Below are positions 1-9,726 of a stretch of DNA of 64,000 bases, piece by piece. The first letter of the stretch is position 1; each line of letters opens with the position of its first letter. The stretch comes from Maribacter sp. MMG018 (GTDB taxonomy: Bacteria > Bacteroidota > Bacteroidia > Flavobacteriales > Flavobacteriaceae). The notes under the pieces are model-generated. The model saw only the letters and a program-made list of their open reading frames with translations. It ran no database searches and had not been told where the DNA came from. The stretch is taken from the NCBI RefSeq assembly GCF_018100785.1, contig NZ_JAGJEC010000001.1:868001-932000 (forward strand). The letters are read 5' to 3'. Both the position numbers and the translations under genes were made by a program.

Positions 1-1971
1 GAAACCTGGAGTACTTATTATAACCAACCAACGGCCCAGTTTTATAGGGTAACTACCGATAACCATTTCCCGTACCGTATTTATGCGGCGCAACAAGATA
101 ATTCTACCGTGCGTATAAACCATAGAAGCGATGGTTCTGCGATTACAGAAGATGATTGGGAGCCAACAGCGGGTGGAGAATCAGCATGGATCGCCGTGGA
201 CCCCAAAAATGATGATATCGTATACGGAGGTAGCTATGGTGGATTCTTAACGCGTGTGAACCACGAAACGGGAACGGTAAGAGGTATCAATGTTTGGCCG
301 GACAACCCTATGGGTGCTGGGGCAGAGGCTATGAAATATCGCTTTCAGTGGAATTTCCCGATAATCTTCAGTAGACATGACCCTAAGAAACTATATACTT
401 TTTCCCAACACGTTCATGTTTCGGAAAATGAAGGTCAGAGCTGGAAAGTGCTAAGTGGAGACTTAACCCGTAACGATCCTACTAAACTAGGTTCTAGTGG
501 GGGACCTATCACACAAGATAATACCAGTGTAGAGTATTATTGTACCATTTTTACGGCAAACGAAAGTCCTTTAAAAGAAGGTTTGTTGTGGGTTGGTAGC
601 GATGACGGACTAATTCATGTCTCAAAAGATGGGGGCGGAACATGGGAAAATGTGACTCCTGCCAATATGCCGGAATGGAATATGATCAACAGTATTGAAC
701 CGTCCGCTTTTGATGAAGGTACCTGTTATGTTGCGGCTACACGGTATAAATTGGGCGATTTTAAACCTTACTTGTACAAAACTACCGATTATGGACAGAC
801 TTGGACTAAAATAACCAATGGCATCAATAATGAACACTTTACAAGGGTAGTACGTGAAGACCCAAAAAGAAAGGGATTGCTTTATGCCGGTACAGAAACG
901 GGGATGTACATTTCTTTTGACGACGGTGCCAATTGGAGCTCCTTTCAGATGAACTTGCCCATAGTCCCTGTAACGGATCTAACTATTAAAGACGATAACT
1001 TGATTGTGGCGACACAAGGGCGTAGTCTATGGATTATTGATGATTTGACCGTATTGCATCAATTGGACGAGAGTAAAAAATCATCCAATGCCATTTTATA
1101 CAAGCCAAAAGATTCGTATCGTACAAAGGGGAGAACGGCAAGAACACCTTCTAAAACGTCCGGTGAAAACCATCCAAACGGGGTAGTCACACATTTTTAT
1201 CTTAAAGATCTTTCAGAAAAAGATAGTGTGTACCTAACATATACCTCTATGGCGGGCGATACACTTGCAACATATAGCAATGTTGCCAAGGAAAAAGATA
1301 AAAAATTGAAGGTTGAAAAGAGGGGGAACACCTATGTATGGAATACGAGGGGAAAAGGAGCCAAAAAGTTGAAAGGAATGATTTTATGGGGAGCGAACTT
1401 GAACGGAGCCAAAGCTGTTCCCGGAAATTATAAGGTACACCTAAACGTGAACGGGACATCCGTATCGGAAACTTTTAAGATTCTTCCCGATCCAAGGGCG
1501 GAAGTTTCTGTTGCCGATATGCAAAAACAGTTCGATTTTATCACCGATGTCAACAATACTATTAATAAGGCGCACACCTCTATCGAAAAGATAAGAAATG
1601 TAAACGGGCAGTTAGATGCCTTTATCAAACAGTATAAAAATAACGACTCGGTTAAAGATTTGATTTCCAAAGCCAAAACAATGAAAGAGAATTTAGGGGA
1701 AGTAGAAAAGGCATTGTATCAAACTAAGAACAGGAGTAATCAAGATCCGTTGAACTTTCCTATTAAGTTGACCAATAAGTTGGGACACTTGAACAGACTG
1801 GTGAGTATGGACGATTTTCCTCCAACGGATCAAGATATTGCCGTGAAGAACGAACTAACGACCAAGATCAACAGTGAACTGGATAAGTTTGATGCCGTTA
1901 TGTCAAAAGAGCTTCAAGAATTTAATAAATCTTTCAACGATCTTAACCTGAACTATCTGTTCGTTGAATAA
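1..1971 (+). CDS. VPS10/BNR-repeat secreted propeller protein (5' end outside window)
   Basis: The frame is open from base 1, so the gene starts upstream; 656 residues are visible. It belongs to the VPS10/sortilin-like BNR family, whose Asp-box turns (S/T-x-D-x-G-x-x-W) build beta-propellers. Asp-boxes are visible, for example [16 protein letters not shown] and SFDDGANW, in the first half. The last 200 or so residues are charged and helical, without an obvious type IX secretion sorting domain. It is clearly homologous to the next gene: both contain FTRVVRED followed by LLYAGTE.GMYIS. The two are 26 bases apart and probably co-transcribed. Homologues are often annotated as glycosyl hydrolases, but no catalytic residues are recognisable here, so the function (binding or hydrolysis at the cell surface) is unknown. 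Confidence 0.85.
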   Translation, partial: ETWSTYYNQPTAQFYRVTTDNHFPYRIYAAQQDNSTVRINHRSDGSAITEDDWEPTAGGESAWIAVDPKNDDIVYGGSYGGFLTRVNHETGTVRGINVWPDNPMGAGAEAMKYRFQWNFPIIFSRHDPKKLYTFSQHVHVSENEGQSWKVLSGDLTRNDPTKLGSSGGPITQDNTSVEYYCTIFTANESPLKEGLLWVGSDDGLIHVSKDGGGTWENVTPANMPEWNMINSIEPSAFDEGTCYVAATRYKLGDFKPYLYKTTDYGQTWTKITNGINNEHFTRVVREDPKRKGLLYAGTETGMYISFDDGANWSSFQMNLPIVPVTDLTIKDDNLIVATQGRSLWIIDDLTVLHQLDESKKSSNAILYKPKDSYRTKGRTARTPSKTSGENHPNGVVTHFYLKDLSEKDSVYLTYTSMAGDTLATYSNVAKEKDKKLKVEKRGNTYVWNTRGKGAKKLKGMILWGANLNGAKAVPGNYKVHLNVNGTSVSETFKILPDPRAEVSVADMQKQFDFITDVNNTINKAHTSIEKIRNVNGQLDAFIKQYKNNDSVKDLISKAKTMKENLGEVEKALYQTKNRSNQDPLNFPIKLTNKLGHLNRLVSMDDFPPTDQDIAVKNELTTKINSELDKFDAVMSKELQEFNKSFNDLNLNYLFVE

Positions 1972-1997
1972 TTAAGGGCCAAATAGGTCAAGAAACC

Positions 1998-4900
1998 ATG
2001 AAAAAAATTATAATAAGCCTCACTTTTGGGTTCTTGGCCTTTGCTGCCTTTTCCCAAGCCGCAAACGAATATTTTAAACCAATAAAGTACCGTAACATTG
2101 GCCCGTTTAGAGGGGGGCGATCGGTAACCGCTTCCGGGGTTGTTGGTGATCCAATGACCTATTATATGGGCACCACGGGTGGTGGTCTTTGGAAAACCGA
2201 GACTGCAGGCCAAAAATGGGAGAATATTTCTGACGGGTATTTTAAAACTGGATCTGTAGGTGCGGTAACCGTTTCAAGATCAAATCCTAATATCGTGTAT
2301 TGTGGAATGGGAGAGCACGCCCCAAGAGGGGTAATGACCTCCTATGGAGACGGCGTATATAAATCTACCGATGCCGGTAAGACCTGGAAACATATAGGTC
2401 TTGAAAAAACACAGCATATTTCTAGGATAATTATCCACCCTACGAATCCGGATGTGGTGTATGTAGCCGCGCAAGGGGCCTTGCACGAAGGTACTTCTGA
2501 AAGAGGCATCTATAAGTCTGTAGATGGCGGAAAAACATGGAAAAACACCTTGTTCGTGAATAATTTGACGGGGGCCTCCGAACTGTCCATGGATGCCAAT
2601 TATCCCGAAATAATGTATGCCGCTATGTGGGAACACCAACGTAAGCCCCATAAGGTAATAAGTGGAGGGGAAGGCAGTGGTCTTTATAAATCTACCGATG
2701 GGGGAGAAACTTGGTTCAAGATACACAAAGGTCTGCCCGAGGAAAAAGGAAAGATGGCGATAGCGGTGAGTCCTTCAAACTCAAATAAGGTGTATGCCTT
2801 GATCGAAAGTGATTCCAATGCCGATAAAGGCGGATTGTTCGTTTCTTCAGATGCAGGTGCTTCTTGGTCTATGGTCAGTGGAGATAATAGGTTGGTGCAA
2901 AGGGCGTGGTATTACATTGAGGTTTTTGTTGATCCTAACGATGAAGATACGGTCTATGTGTTAAGTGCACCGGCATTACGCTCTACCGATGGTGGCAAGA
3001 CATGGAAAACGATTCATATACCACATGGCGATACGCATGATCTTTGGATCAATCCCCAGAACTCCAATAATATGGTATTGGCCGATGATGGCGGAGCCAC
3101 CATTTCTTTTGATTTTGGAAAAACATGGTCTACCCAGAACAATATGCCAACGGCCCAATTTTATAGGATCAATGTAGACAACCTGTTCCCATACAATATT
3201 TATGGCGGTCAGCAAGACAATACCTCGGTTCGTATTGCTAGCCTGTCGATGGGCAGACGCAGTATCAACGAACAAGACTGGACGTATGCCGCGGGAGGGG
3301 AAAGTGCTTTTTTGGCCTTTGACCCCGATAACCCGCGATATGTACTTGGAGGTAGTTATTTAGGCACCATAGAGGTGTTGGACATGGAAACCAAGGGTTC
3401 TACCAATATTATGGCGGCACCCATTCAATACTTGGGTCGTGAGGCAAGGAACATGAAGTATCTTTATAATTGGAACGCACCTATTATTGGCTCTAAACAT
3501 GAGCCCGGAACCTATTATCACGGAGCTCAATTAGTGTTGAGAACAAGGGATATGGGAGTTACATGGGAAGAAATTTCTCCCGATCTTACAAGGGATATTG
3601 ATGAGAAACAAGGTAATGGAGGTGGGCCATATACCAACGAGGCCGTAGGCGCCGAGAACTATGGCACCTTGGCCTATATGATAGAGTCTCCCCATGAAAA
3701 GGGTGTTTTTTGGACCGGTAGCGATGATGGTTATGTGCATGTTACAAGAAATAACGGGGAGCATTGGGAAAACGTAACCCCAAAAGGATTAAAAGAGTGT
3801 TTGGTCAATGCCATCGAGGTTTCTCCACACGATCCCGCAACCGCTTATATTGCTACGACAAGATATAAGTTCAACGACTATACCCCGGCGATATATAAGA
3901 CCACAGATTATGGTAAATCTTGGACGAATATAAGTGAGGGTATTCCATACGGTTCATTTACAAGGGTTGTTAGGGAAGACGAGAACCGAAAAGATCTACT
4001 TTACGCAGGTACCGAACAGGGAATGTACATTTCGTGGAACGGAGGTAAGAAATGGGAGCCTTTTCAACTGAATTTGCCCATTACTCCGATTACGGATCTA
4101 AAAGTGCATCAAGGTAATTTGATTGTGGCCACATCGGGTCGTTCTTTTTGGATATTGGATGATCTGGCTGCGTTGTCTCAATATCAACCAAAAAACAAAG
4201 AATTGAAAATTTTAAAACCGGGTGTCACCTACGCCGGGTCATGGGGAAGTTCCTTAAACAGCAGTTCAGAAAAAGTAACCGGCACCGATGATTTTGAAGG
4301 GGTGAATCCGGCGAATGGTATGGTCATCTATTATGAATTGCCCAAATTGGAAGATGGCACAAAACTATCTATGGAGATTAGGGATGTGAACGGAAAACTG
4401 ATTAGAACTTTAAGCTCTGAAAAGGATCCTAATTATAAACCCCATAACGGGGGAGGTGCACCACCGGCTCCAATTCTTTCGAAAAAGGAAGGGTTGAACC
4501 GTTTTGTATGGGACATGGGGCATTCTATAATACCCAGTATTCCAGATACCTATATCGAAGCGAATTTTAGAGGGCACAAAGCCATTCCCGGTGTTTATGA
4601 TATAAGATTGACCGTAGGAGATAAAACAGTTTCGACAAAAGGAGAGATCAAGGCTGTGCCAACTTTTGAGACCAAGCCGGGGCAATATGGGGAATATGAT
4701 GTGCTCATGACCGAAATGGAAAAGAAAATCACCGATATGCACCATATGGTGAATCGTTTGTATGCTATACAGAAAGATTTAAAAGAAGTTCTAAAATCCG
4801 TAAAGGACGAGGCCATCAAGAAAGAAGGAGGGGCATTGTTGGAAAAAATGGATGCTTGGGACCATGATATGATTCAGCGAAAATCACAGGCCTATGACGA

Positions 4901-5123
4901 TGTTGAGAATTTTCCGAACAAATTTACGGCAGAGTACCTGTTTTTGTTGAACCAAACAAGTGGCAGTATCCCTAGGGTGAACCAATCTAATTTGGATAGA
5001 AAAAAAGAACTGGACCAACGGTGGATACAATTAAAGAACAGGGGAGAGGAAATAATGAAAAAAGACTTGCCCGCGTATAACAAACTACTTTGGCAGGCAG
5101 GTATAGGGGCGTTAAGGATATAG
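1998..5123 (+). CDS. VPS10/BNR-repeat secreted propeller protein, tandem paralogue
   Basis: This 1041-residue protein has a signal peptide (hydrophobic residues 4-19, ending FSQA). A long propeller region follows with Asp-box motifs near residues 121 (STDAGKTW), 172 (SVDGGKTW), 230 (STDGGETW), 327 (STDGGKTW), 369 (SFDFGKTW) and 633 (TTDYGKSW), consistent with one or two sortilin-type propellers. The C-terminal third is a beta-sandwich-like stretch and then a helical tail, as in the upstream paralogue. It is probably periplasmic or surface exposed. The family is abundant in Bacteroidota and is sometimes called glycosyl hydrolase, but no catalytic residue can be assigned. The start is fixed by the signal peptide and the 26-base gap to the previous stop. 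Confidence 0.88.
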   Translation: MKKIIISLTFGFLAFAAFSQAANEYFKPIKYRNIGPFRGGRSVTASGVVGDPMTYYMGTTGGGLWKTETAGQKWENISDGYFKTGSVGAVTVSRSNPNIVYCGMGEHAPRGVMTSYGDGVYKSTDAGKTWKHIGLEKTQHISRIIIHPTNPDVVYVAAQGALHEGTSERGIYKSVDGGKTWKNTLFVNNLTGASELSMDANYPEIMYAAMWEHQRKPHKVISGGEGSGLYKSTDGGETWFKIHKGLPEEKGKMAIAVSPSNSNKVYALIESDSNADKGGLFVSSDAGASWSMVSGDNRLVQRAWYYIEVFVDPNDEDTVYVLSAPALRSTDGGKTWKTIHIPHGDTHDLWINPQNSNNMVLADDGGATISFDFGKTWSTQNNMPTAQFYRINVDNLFPYNIYGGQQDNTSVRIASLSMGRRSINEQDWTYAAGGESAFLAFDPDNPRYVLGGSYLGTIEVLDMETKGSTNIMAAPIQYLGREARNMKYLYNWNAPIIGSKHEPGTYYHGAQLVLRTRDMGVTWEEISPDLTRDIDEKQGNGGGPYTNEAVGAENYGTLAYMIESPHEKGVFWTGSDDGYVHVTRNNGEHWENVTPKGLKECLVNAIEVSPHDPATAYIATTRYKFNDYTPAIYKTTDYGKSWTNISEGIPYGSFTRVVREDENRKDLLYAGTEQGMYISWNGGKKWEPFQLNLPITPITDLKVHQGNLIVATSGRSFWILDDLAALSQYQPKNKELKILKPGVTYAGSWGSSLNSSSEKVTGTDDFEGVNPANGMVIYYELPKLEDGTKLSMEIRDVNGKLIRTLSSEKDPNYKPHNGGGAPPAPILSKKEGLNRFVWDMGHSIIPSIPDTYIEANFRGHKAIPGVYDIRLTVGDKTVSTKGEIKAVPTFETKPGQYGEYDVLMTEMEKKITDMHHMVNRLYAIQKDLKEVLKSVKDEAIKKEGGALLEKMDAWDHDMIQRKSQAYDDVENFPNKFTAEYLFLLNQTSGSIPRVNQSNLDRKKELDQRWIQLKNRGEEIMKKDLPAYNKLLWQAGIGALRI

Positions 5124-5147
5124 TGGTTTTGAATGGGGATGTACAGG

Positions 5148-5176
5148 TTGGCATGTAATTAGTTTTGCTAACTTTG
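5148..5176 (+). promoter_or_regulatory. Bacteroidota-type promoter for the HemJ-like gene
   Basis: TTG at 5148-5150, an 18-base spacer and TAACTTTG at 5169-5176 match the Bacteroidota -33 (TTG) and -7 (TAnnTTTG) elements at close to normal spacing. The ATG of the next gene lies about 30 bases downstream. Confidence 0.6.
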
Positions 5177-5207
5177 GTTTCTCTGTTTAAGTTAAAGGCA
5201 TATATCG

Positions 5208-5759
5208 ATGACCGAATATTATAATTATATAAAAGCCCTGCATTTAATCTTTGTTATTACATGGTTTGCAGGGCTTTTTTATATTCCAAGGTTGTTTATT
5301 TATCATATCGAAGCGAACCAAAAACCTTCGCCCGAAAAGGAAATAATCAGCGAACAACTAAAACTAATGACCAAAAGGCTGTGGTATATTATTACTTGGC
5401 CATCGGCTATTTTGGCTACGTTTTTTGCTATTTGGTTATTGATATTGGCACCTCAATGGCTGAGCCAGTCATGGATGCACGTTAAACTACTGTTTGTAGT
5501 ATTGCTCATTGCCTATCACCTTAGAAACCATAGTATATTTAAGAAATTTCAGCGTGATGAGATCGTTTACAGCTCCAATTATATGCGTATTTGGAACGAA
5601 GTAGCTACCTTGATACTCTTTGCCGTTGTCTTTTTGGTGATATTGAAAAGTGCCTTCAACTGGATTTTTGGGGTCGTGGGAATCGTCTGTTTGGGAGTGT
5701 TACTTATGTTGGGTATTAAACTATACAAACGCATAAGAAACAAGAACCCGGAAGCCTAA
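5208..5759 (+). CDS. hemJ: HemJ/CopD-family membrane protein (probable protoporphyrinogen IX oxidase)
   Basis: This 183-residue integral membrane protein has about four transmembrane segments (near 8-28, 58-80, 88-108 and 133-170). The N-terminal motif is typical of the HemJ family: H12, then WFAGLFYIPR with R28, and H33 at the end of helix 1. HemJ oxidises protoporphyrinogen IX to protoporphyrin IX in haem synthesis and uses conserved His residues for haem binding. Flavobacterial members are often labelled CopD family. It stands as a single gene behind its own promoter-like sequence, between the VPS10 genes and a histidine kinase. Without comparison to a haem-pathway context, a related CopD role cannot be excluded. 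Confidence 0.7.
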   Translation: MTEYYNYIKALHLIFVITWFAGLFYIPRLFIYHIEANQKPSPEKEIISEQLKLMTKRLWYIITWPSAILATFFAIWLLILAPQWLSQSWMHVKLLFVVLLIAYHLRNHSIFKKFQRDEIVYSSNYMRIWNEVATLILFAVVFLVILKSAFNWIFGVVGIVCLGVLLMLGIKLYKRIRNKNPEA

Positions 5760-5828
5760 CGCATAACGCAACCAATTCTATTGGATGGCTATCTGTGCAT
5801 GAACATCCGATTTTGGTGCGATATTTGC

Positions 5829-5836
5829 TAACTTTG
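5829..5836 (+). promoter_or_regulatory. -7 promoter element before the histidine kinase
   Basis: TAACTTTG matches TAnnTTTG. No TTG is found at the usual 18-20 bases upstream, so only half of the signature is present. If active, transcription would begin around 5842, leaving a leader of roughly ten bases before the TTG start at 5853. Confidence 0.4.
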
Positions 5837-5852
5837 ATGAAACTTCGATCCT

Positions 5853-7316
5853 TTGTTCAGTAAATTTTCTCTAAGATCCCGGATTTTTATATCAATGATT
5901 CTATTGGTATTGGTCGCCTCTGTGCTGATCATGGGGGTTACGATATATCAGTTTAGGGAAATAAATATCGATTACCATCAAAACAGGATGGAAAGAAAGG
6001 AAGAACAGATCAGGCAAAGTATTGATCTAGCGATTCAAAAAACAACATATCCGGTAACTACAGAAAATTTAGGACTAATATTTAAAGATGAAATTTATGA
6101 GATTGCGGTAGTACAGAACATGAACTTTAACCTGTATACCTTAGATGGTCAACTTATAAAAAGTTCTAGGCCGAAGTTTGATAACGATCCCGTGCCCACT
6201 TGTTTGTCAGCGGAAGTTTTAAATAATCTGGAGGCCAGCGTAGATAAACGCTATGTAGAGAAGAACTCAGCGGCCGGTGATCAATACCAAGCTTCGTACA
6301 CATATATTTCCGACAGGCAGTTTAAACCTATCGGCATTCTTAATTTACCGTATTTTGAAGACAATTCTTTCAATGATAAAGAGTTGAAAGAGTTTTTGGC
6401 CAGATTGGGGGGCGTCTATTTCTTAATGCTCTTATTGGCCATAGGTCTTGCATATTTTGTTTCAAAGTACATTACAAGGTCTTTAGAAACTATTTCTGGA
6501 ATGATGGAGAGAACCGACCTTACCAGACGAAATGAGAAAATACATATCGACAAGCCTGGCGAGGAAATCGAGAAATTGATCTCTTCTTATAACGCGATGA
6601 TAGACGAACTTGGGCAGAGTGCCGCCAAATTGGCAAAAAGCGAGAGAGAGCAGGCGTGGCGGGAAATGGCCAAGCAAGTAGCCCATGAAATAAAGAACCC
6701 TTTAACTCCAATGCGTTTGAGCGTTCAGAGTTTTCAAAGAAATTTTGACCCTAACGATCCCGATATCAATGAAAAAGTGGATGAATATTCTAAAACACTT
6801 ATTCAGCAAATAGATACTATGAGCAGCATAGCCTCGGCTTTTTCCAATTTTGCCAAAATGCCTGCGCAGCAGAACGAGACGTTGAACATAGTCGAAGTCG
6901 TGAAATTGGCATTGGATATTTTCAATGAGGATTATATACATTTTATTACCGAGGAAGAAAAGATTATTGCCAAACTAGACCGTACGCAGTTGGTCAGGGT
7001 GGTTACCAACTTGGTAAAAAACGCCATTCAGGCTGTTCCAGATGTAGAATCGCCCAGAATTTTGGTTTCTGTGGCCGTAGAGGATGATATGGTAAAAATA
7101 TCGGTTGCGGACAATGGCGTGGGTATAGAAAAAGAATTAGAGGATAAAATTTTTGAACCAAAATTCACTACCAAAACAAGTGGTATGGGCTTGGGCTTGG
7201 GTATGGTAAAGAATATTGTCGAAACTTATAAAGGAACTATTAAATTTACGTCACAACCAGGCAAGGGTACCGTATTTTGTGTGAAGTTCCCGAGAGAAAT
7301 AATGTCCAATAAATAA
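5853..7316 (+). CDS. NtrY-like sensor histidine kinase, orphan
   Basis: This is a 487-residue membrane histidine kinase. Two transmembrane helices (about 12-32 and 187-207) flank a periplasmic sensor domain of some 150 residues. A HAMP-like linker, an H box with H278 (VAHEIKNPLTPM) and an ATPase domain follow, with N box NLVKNAIQA, DNGVGI, FEPKFTTK and the G2 loop GMGLGLGM. The proline-rich H box and the domain order resemble NtrY. The start is TTG, because no in-frame ATG precedes the first helix; an out-of-frame ATG at 5837 opens an 8-codon frame ending at 5863. No response regulator is adjacent. Enoyl-CoA hydratase follows after 10 bases and may be co-transcribed. The signal sensed is unknown. 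Confidence 0.9.
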   Translation: MFSKFSLRSRIFISMILLVLVASVLIMGVTIYQFREINIDYHQNRMERKEEQIRQSIDLAIQKTTYPVTTENLGLIFKDEIYEIAVVQNMNFNLYTLDGQLIKSSRPKFDNDPVPTCLSAEVLNNLEASVDKRYVEKNSAAGDQYQASYTYISDRQFKPIGILNLPYFEDNSFNDKELKEFLARLGGVYFLMLLLAIGLAYFVSKYITRSLETISGMMERTDLTRRNEKIHIDKPGEEIEKLISSYNAMIDELGQSAAKLAKSEREQAWREMAKQVAHEIKNPLTPMRLSVQSFQRNFDPNDPDINEKVDEYSKTLIQQIDTMSSIASAFSNFAKMPAQQNETLNIVEVVKLALDIFNEDYIHFITEEEKIIAKLDRTQLVRVVTNLVKNAIQAVPDVESPRILVSVAVEDDMVKISVADNGVGIEKELEDKIFEPKFTTKTSGMGLGLGMVKNIVETYKGTIKFTSQPGKGTVFCVKFPREIMSNK

Positions 7317-7326
7317 AATAGAGTTT

Positions 7327-8109
7327 ATGTCTTATAATACAATTCTAGTTACAAAAAAGGAAGTGGTGGCTACGGTGGTCATTAATCGTCCAAAAAAATT
7401 GAATGCCCTTAACAAAGAAACCATTCAAGAACTTCATGAGGCCATTTCGGCACTGAACGATGATGAAGATGTTAAGGTAATCGTTCTTACAGGTAGTGGT
7501 GAAAAGGCTTTTGTGGCAGGTGCCGACATTTCTGAATTTGCCGATTTTTCTATGGAAGAAGGTCAAAAATTGGCTGCCAAAGGCCAGAAACTGTTATTCG
7601 ATTTTGTGGAGAGCATGTCTAAACCTGTGATTGCCGCTGTTAACGGTTTTGCTTTGGGAGGTGGTTTAGAATTGGCTATGGCCTGCCATTTTAGGATAGC
7701 CAGTGATAATGCTAAAATGGGATTGCCAGAGGTTTCCTTAGGTCTTATTCCCGGATATGGAGGTACACAGCGTTTACCACAGTTGGTTGGTAAGGGCAGG
7801 GCAATGGAGATGATCATGACCGCCGGTATGATCTCTGCCGAGCAGGCTAAAAATTATGGCTTGGTGAACCATGTAACTTCGCAAGAAGATCTATTACCGT
7901 TATGTTATAAAATAGCCGATAAAATATGTAATAATTCTTCAGTGGCCATTTCATATGCAATAAAAGCGGTAAATGCGGGTTTTATGAATACTGTTAACGG
8001 TTATGAACAGGAAATAGAGGCCTTTGGAGCTTGTTTTGGAACAGACGATTTTTCTGAAGGTACTACGGCCTTTCTAGAGAAAAGAAAAGCAGATTTTCCA
8101 GGTTCGTAA
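7327..8109 (+). CDS. Enoyl-CoA hydratase (crotonase family)
   Basis: This 260-residue crotonase-fold enzyme is of normal length. The oxyanion-hole region AFVAGADI and the two catalytic glutamates, E115 (GGGLELAMAC) and E135 (LPEVSLGLIPGYGGTQ), are in place and spaced as in crotonase, which supports true hydratase activity (trans-2-enoyl-CoA to 3-hydroxyacyl-CoA, beta-oxidation or related acyl-CoA degradation). It is cytoplasmic. It sits 10 bases behind the histidine kinase and 18 bases before a secreted protein of unknown function, so it may be in a loose operon. No other beta-oxidation gene is nearby, so the physiological substrate is not clear from context. Confidence 0.92.
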   Translation: MSYNTILVTKKEVVATVVINRPKKLNALNKETIQELHEAISALNDDEDVKVIVLTGSGEKAFVAGADISEFADFSMEEGQKLAAKGQKLLFDFVESMSKPVIAAVNGFALGGGLELAMACHFRIASDNAKMGLPEVSLGLIPGYGGTQRLPQLVGKGRAMEMIMTAGMISAEQAKNYGLVNHVTSQEDLLPLCYKIADKICNNSSVAISYAIKAVNAGFMNTVNGYEQEIEAFGACFGTDDFSEGTTAFLEKRKADFPGS

Positions 8110-8127
8110 CACTAAACCGGATCAATT

Positions 8128-9678
8128 ATGCTTAATAAAATTATTGTCTTTTTATGTATCACGATGACCGTTGGGGCCTTCGCCCAAATGAACGATATAA
8201 CCTATACTATAGGTGAAAAGTATAATGATAAATACAAATATTCCAATCTTTTGGCCATTGCGGACGATGGTAATGGAGGTACGGTAATCGTTAGGTCGTA
8301 CTATACCGGTATCGTTCTTAAGCCTAAAGGTTATTTCGTAGAGCATTACAATAAAGATTTGGAATTGTTGTCCGAATTCAACTATAAGCTCAAGAATGCG
8401 AATTTTGTTAATGCCTACGTTAAGAACGGACAGGTATACCTACTTTTCTTAGAGTACAACTATAATAGAAAGGCTTATGAGTATCAGGTTCACAGGAGCC
8501 CCTATACAGACTATCATTTTACAAAAGAAACAATACTGAGTATTGTTTCAGAACCTGTGACACAGCCGTTGGACCGTAATTTTTACAACCGTAATTTTTC
8601 ATCGGGATTTACCACTTCTGTGTTGTTCAATGATGAGAAATCTGCATTTGCAATTACCACACATTTCAAGAAACGTAAAGAGAACAAACATTTTATATAT
8701 GTGTTCGATGCCAGTCTTAACAAATTGGTAGAGCACGATTTCTCGGAAGAAGTTGAAGAAAAGAATTATGCCTTTGAGACCGTGACTTTTTCTGAGGACT
8801 TGAGCAATGTTTATTTAGTGGGCAAAGCTTACTTTAAAAAGAAAAGGTTCAATGCCACAGAACGTAAGTTTCAATATGAAATGGTGCGTGTCTCCGCTTC
8901 TGGAAGAAGTGTACAGTCTTTCTATACCCCTGGAAAATTCCCAGAGGCGTTAAAACCTATCTTTCGGGGAAATGAATTGCTGTGTCTTGGTTTTTATGCC
9001 GACAGAAAGGATAATAGGTACAATGGTATTGCGTATTTTAAGCTAAATCGCAACACGCTTAACATAGAATCACAAAAATTCAATCCTTTCTCCCAGCAGT
9101 TTATGATGGACAAATTTGGCCGGGAAGAAGACAAGACCATAAAAAACCTCATTTTTAAAAGTATGGATATTAGTGCAACGGGTGAAATTCTTTTCAATGC
9201 GGAAGAGTATTTTACCAGCACCAGTACACAAGCCAATACCAGTGGTGGTAGGGTTATGGTGACCAGATATCATCATAACGATATCGTAAGTGCCAAACTA
9301 CAGGCCAATGGAGACCTTATTTGGGCCAGGAATATTAATAAGACCGAAGTTACCCAAGGTGACGATGCTTATACTTCTTATAGCGCCTATACAAAAGGCG
9401 GGACTACCTATTTCTTTATTAGTACCGCTTCTGAAAACCCACAGCAATTAAGTGCGGAACGTATTATGTTTAAACAAGGGCTATCTCGTAACAGAAATAT
9501 CTTTTTGATAAAATTGGACGGAAACGGTAAAATGAACTATGAAAAGGTAATCGATGATGGCGATGCCAGATTGCCCTTGATGGTTTCTAGGCCTCACATA
9601 GATAAGTCAAAGGACGAACTTATGTTCTACGCCAAAAGAGGGTCTAAAAAGCAATTGGTACGCGTAACTGTTAATTAA
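8128..9678 (+). CDS. Secreted protein of unknown function, probably beta-propeller-like
   Basis: This 516-residue protein begins with a signal peptide (hydrophobic residues 4-17, cut near AFAQ). The mature part is rich in aromatic and beta-strand patterns (for example DKYKYSNLLAI, FVNAYVKNGQVYLL), suggesting a repeated beta fold, but no known domain is recognised. Acidic patches and a late KLDGNGKMNYEK strand are typical of surface propellers in Bacteroidota. It follows enoyl-CoA hydratase by 18 bases. The next gene begins after a perfect hairpin. The function is unknown. Confidence 0.75.
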   Translation: MLNKIIVFLCITMTVGAFAQMNDITYTIGEKYNDKYKYSNLLAIADDGNGGTVIVRSYYTGIVLKPKGYFVEHYNKDLELLSEFNYKLKNANFVNAYVKNGQVYLLFLEYNYNRKAYEYQVHRSPYTDYHFTKETILSIVSEPVTQPLDRNFYNRNFSSGFTTSVLFNDEKSAFAITTHFKKRKENKHFIYVFDASLNKLVEHDFSEEVEEKNYAFETVTFSEDLSNVYLVGKAYFKKKRFNATERKFQYEMVRVSASGRSVQSFYTPGKFPEALKPIFRGNELLCLGFYADRKDNRYNGIAYFKLNRNTLNIESQKFNPFSQQFMMDKFGREEDKTIKNLIFKSMDISATGEILFNAEEYFTSTSTQANTSGGRVMVTRYHHNDIVSAKLQANGDLIWARNINKTEVTQGDDAYTSYSAYTKGGTTYFFISTASENPQQLSAERIMFKQGLSRNRNIFLIKLDGNGKMNYEKVIDDGDARLPLMVSRPHIDKSKDELMFYAKRGSKKQLVRVTVN

Positions 9679-9687
9679 TATGAGTTA

Positions 9688-9721
9688 TTGGATTTATTCC
9701 ATATTTTTGGAATAAATCCAA
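9688..9721. repeat. Perfect 13-base inverted repeat just before the radical SAM start
   Basis: TTGGATTTATTCC (9688-9700) and GGAATAAATCCAA (9709-9721) are perfectly complementary around an 8-base loop. The right arm ends 5 bases before the ATG at 9727, and no T-tract follows on the plus strand. It is therefore better explained as an mRNA hairpin at the translation start or a palindromic protein-binding site than as a terminator. Confidence 0.7.
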
Positions 9722-9726
9722 TAAAA

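Noticed and set aside
5771-5786. Short CCAAT/ATTGG inverted repeat between the HemJ-like and kinase genes
   Set aside because: Only about 4 to 5 paired bases without a T-run, so chance is a sufficient explanation.
9688-9721. Hairpin as terminator of the upstream secreted-protein gene
   Set aside because: No T-run follows on the plus strand and the right arm almost touches the next ATG.
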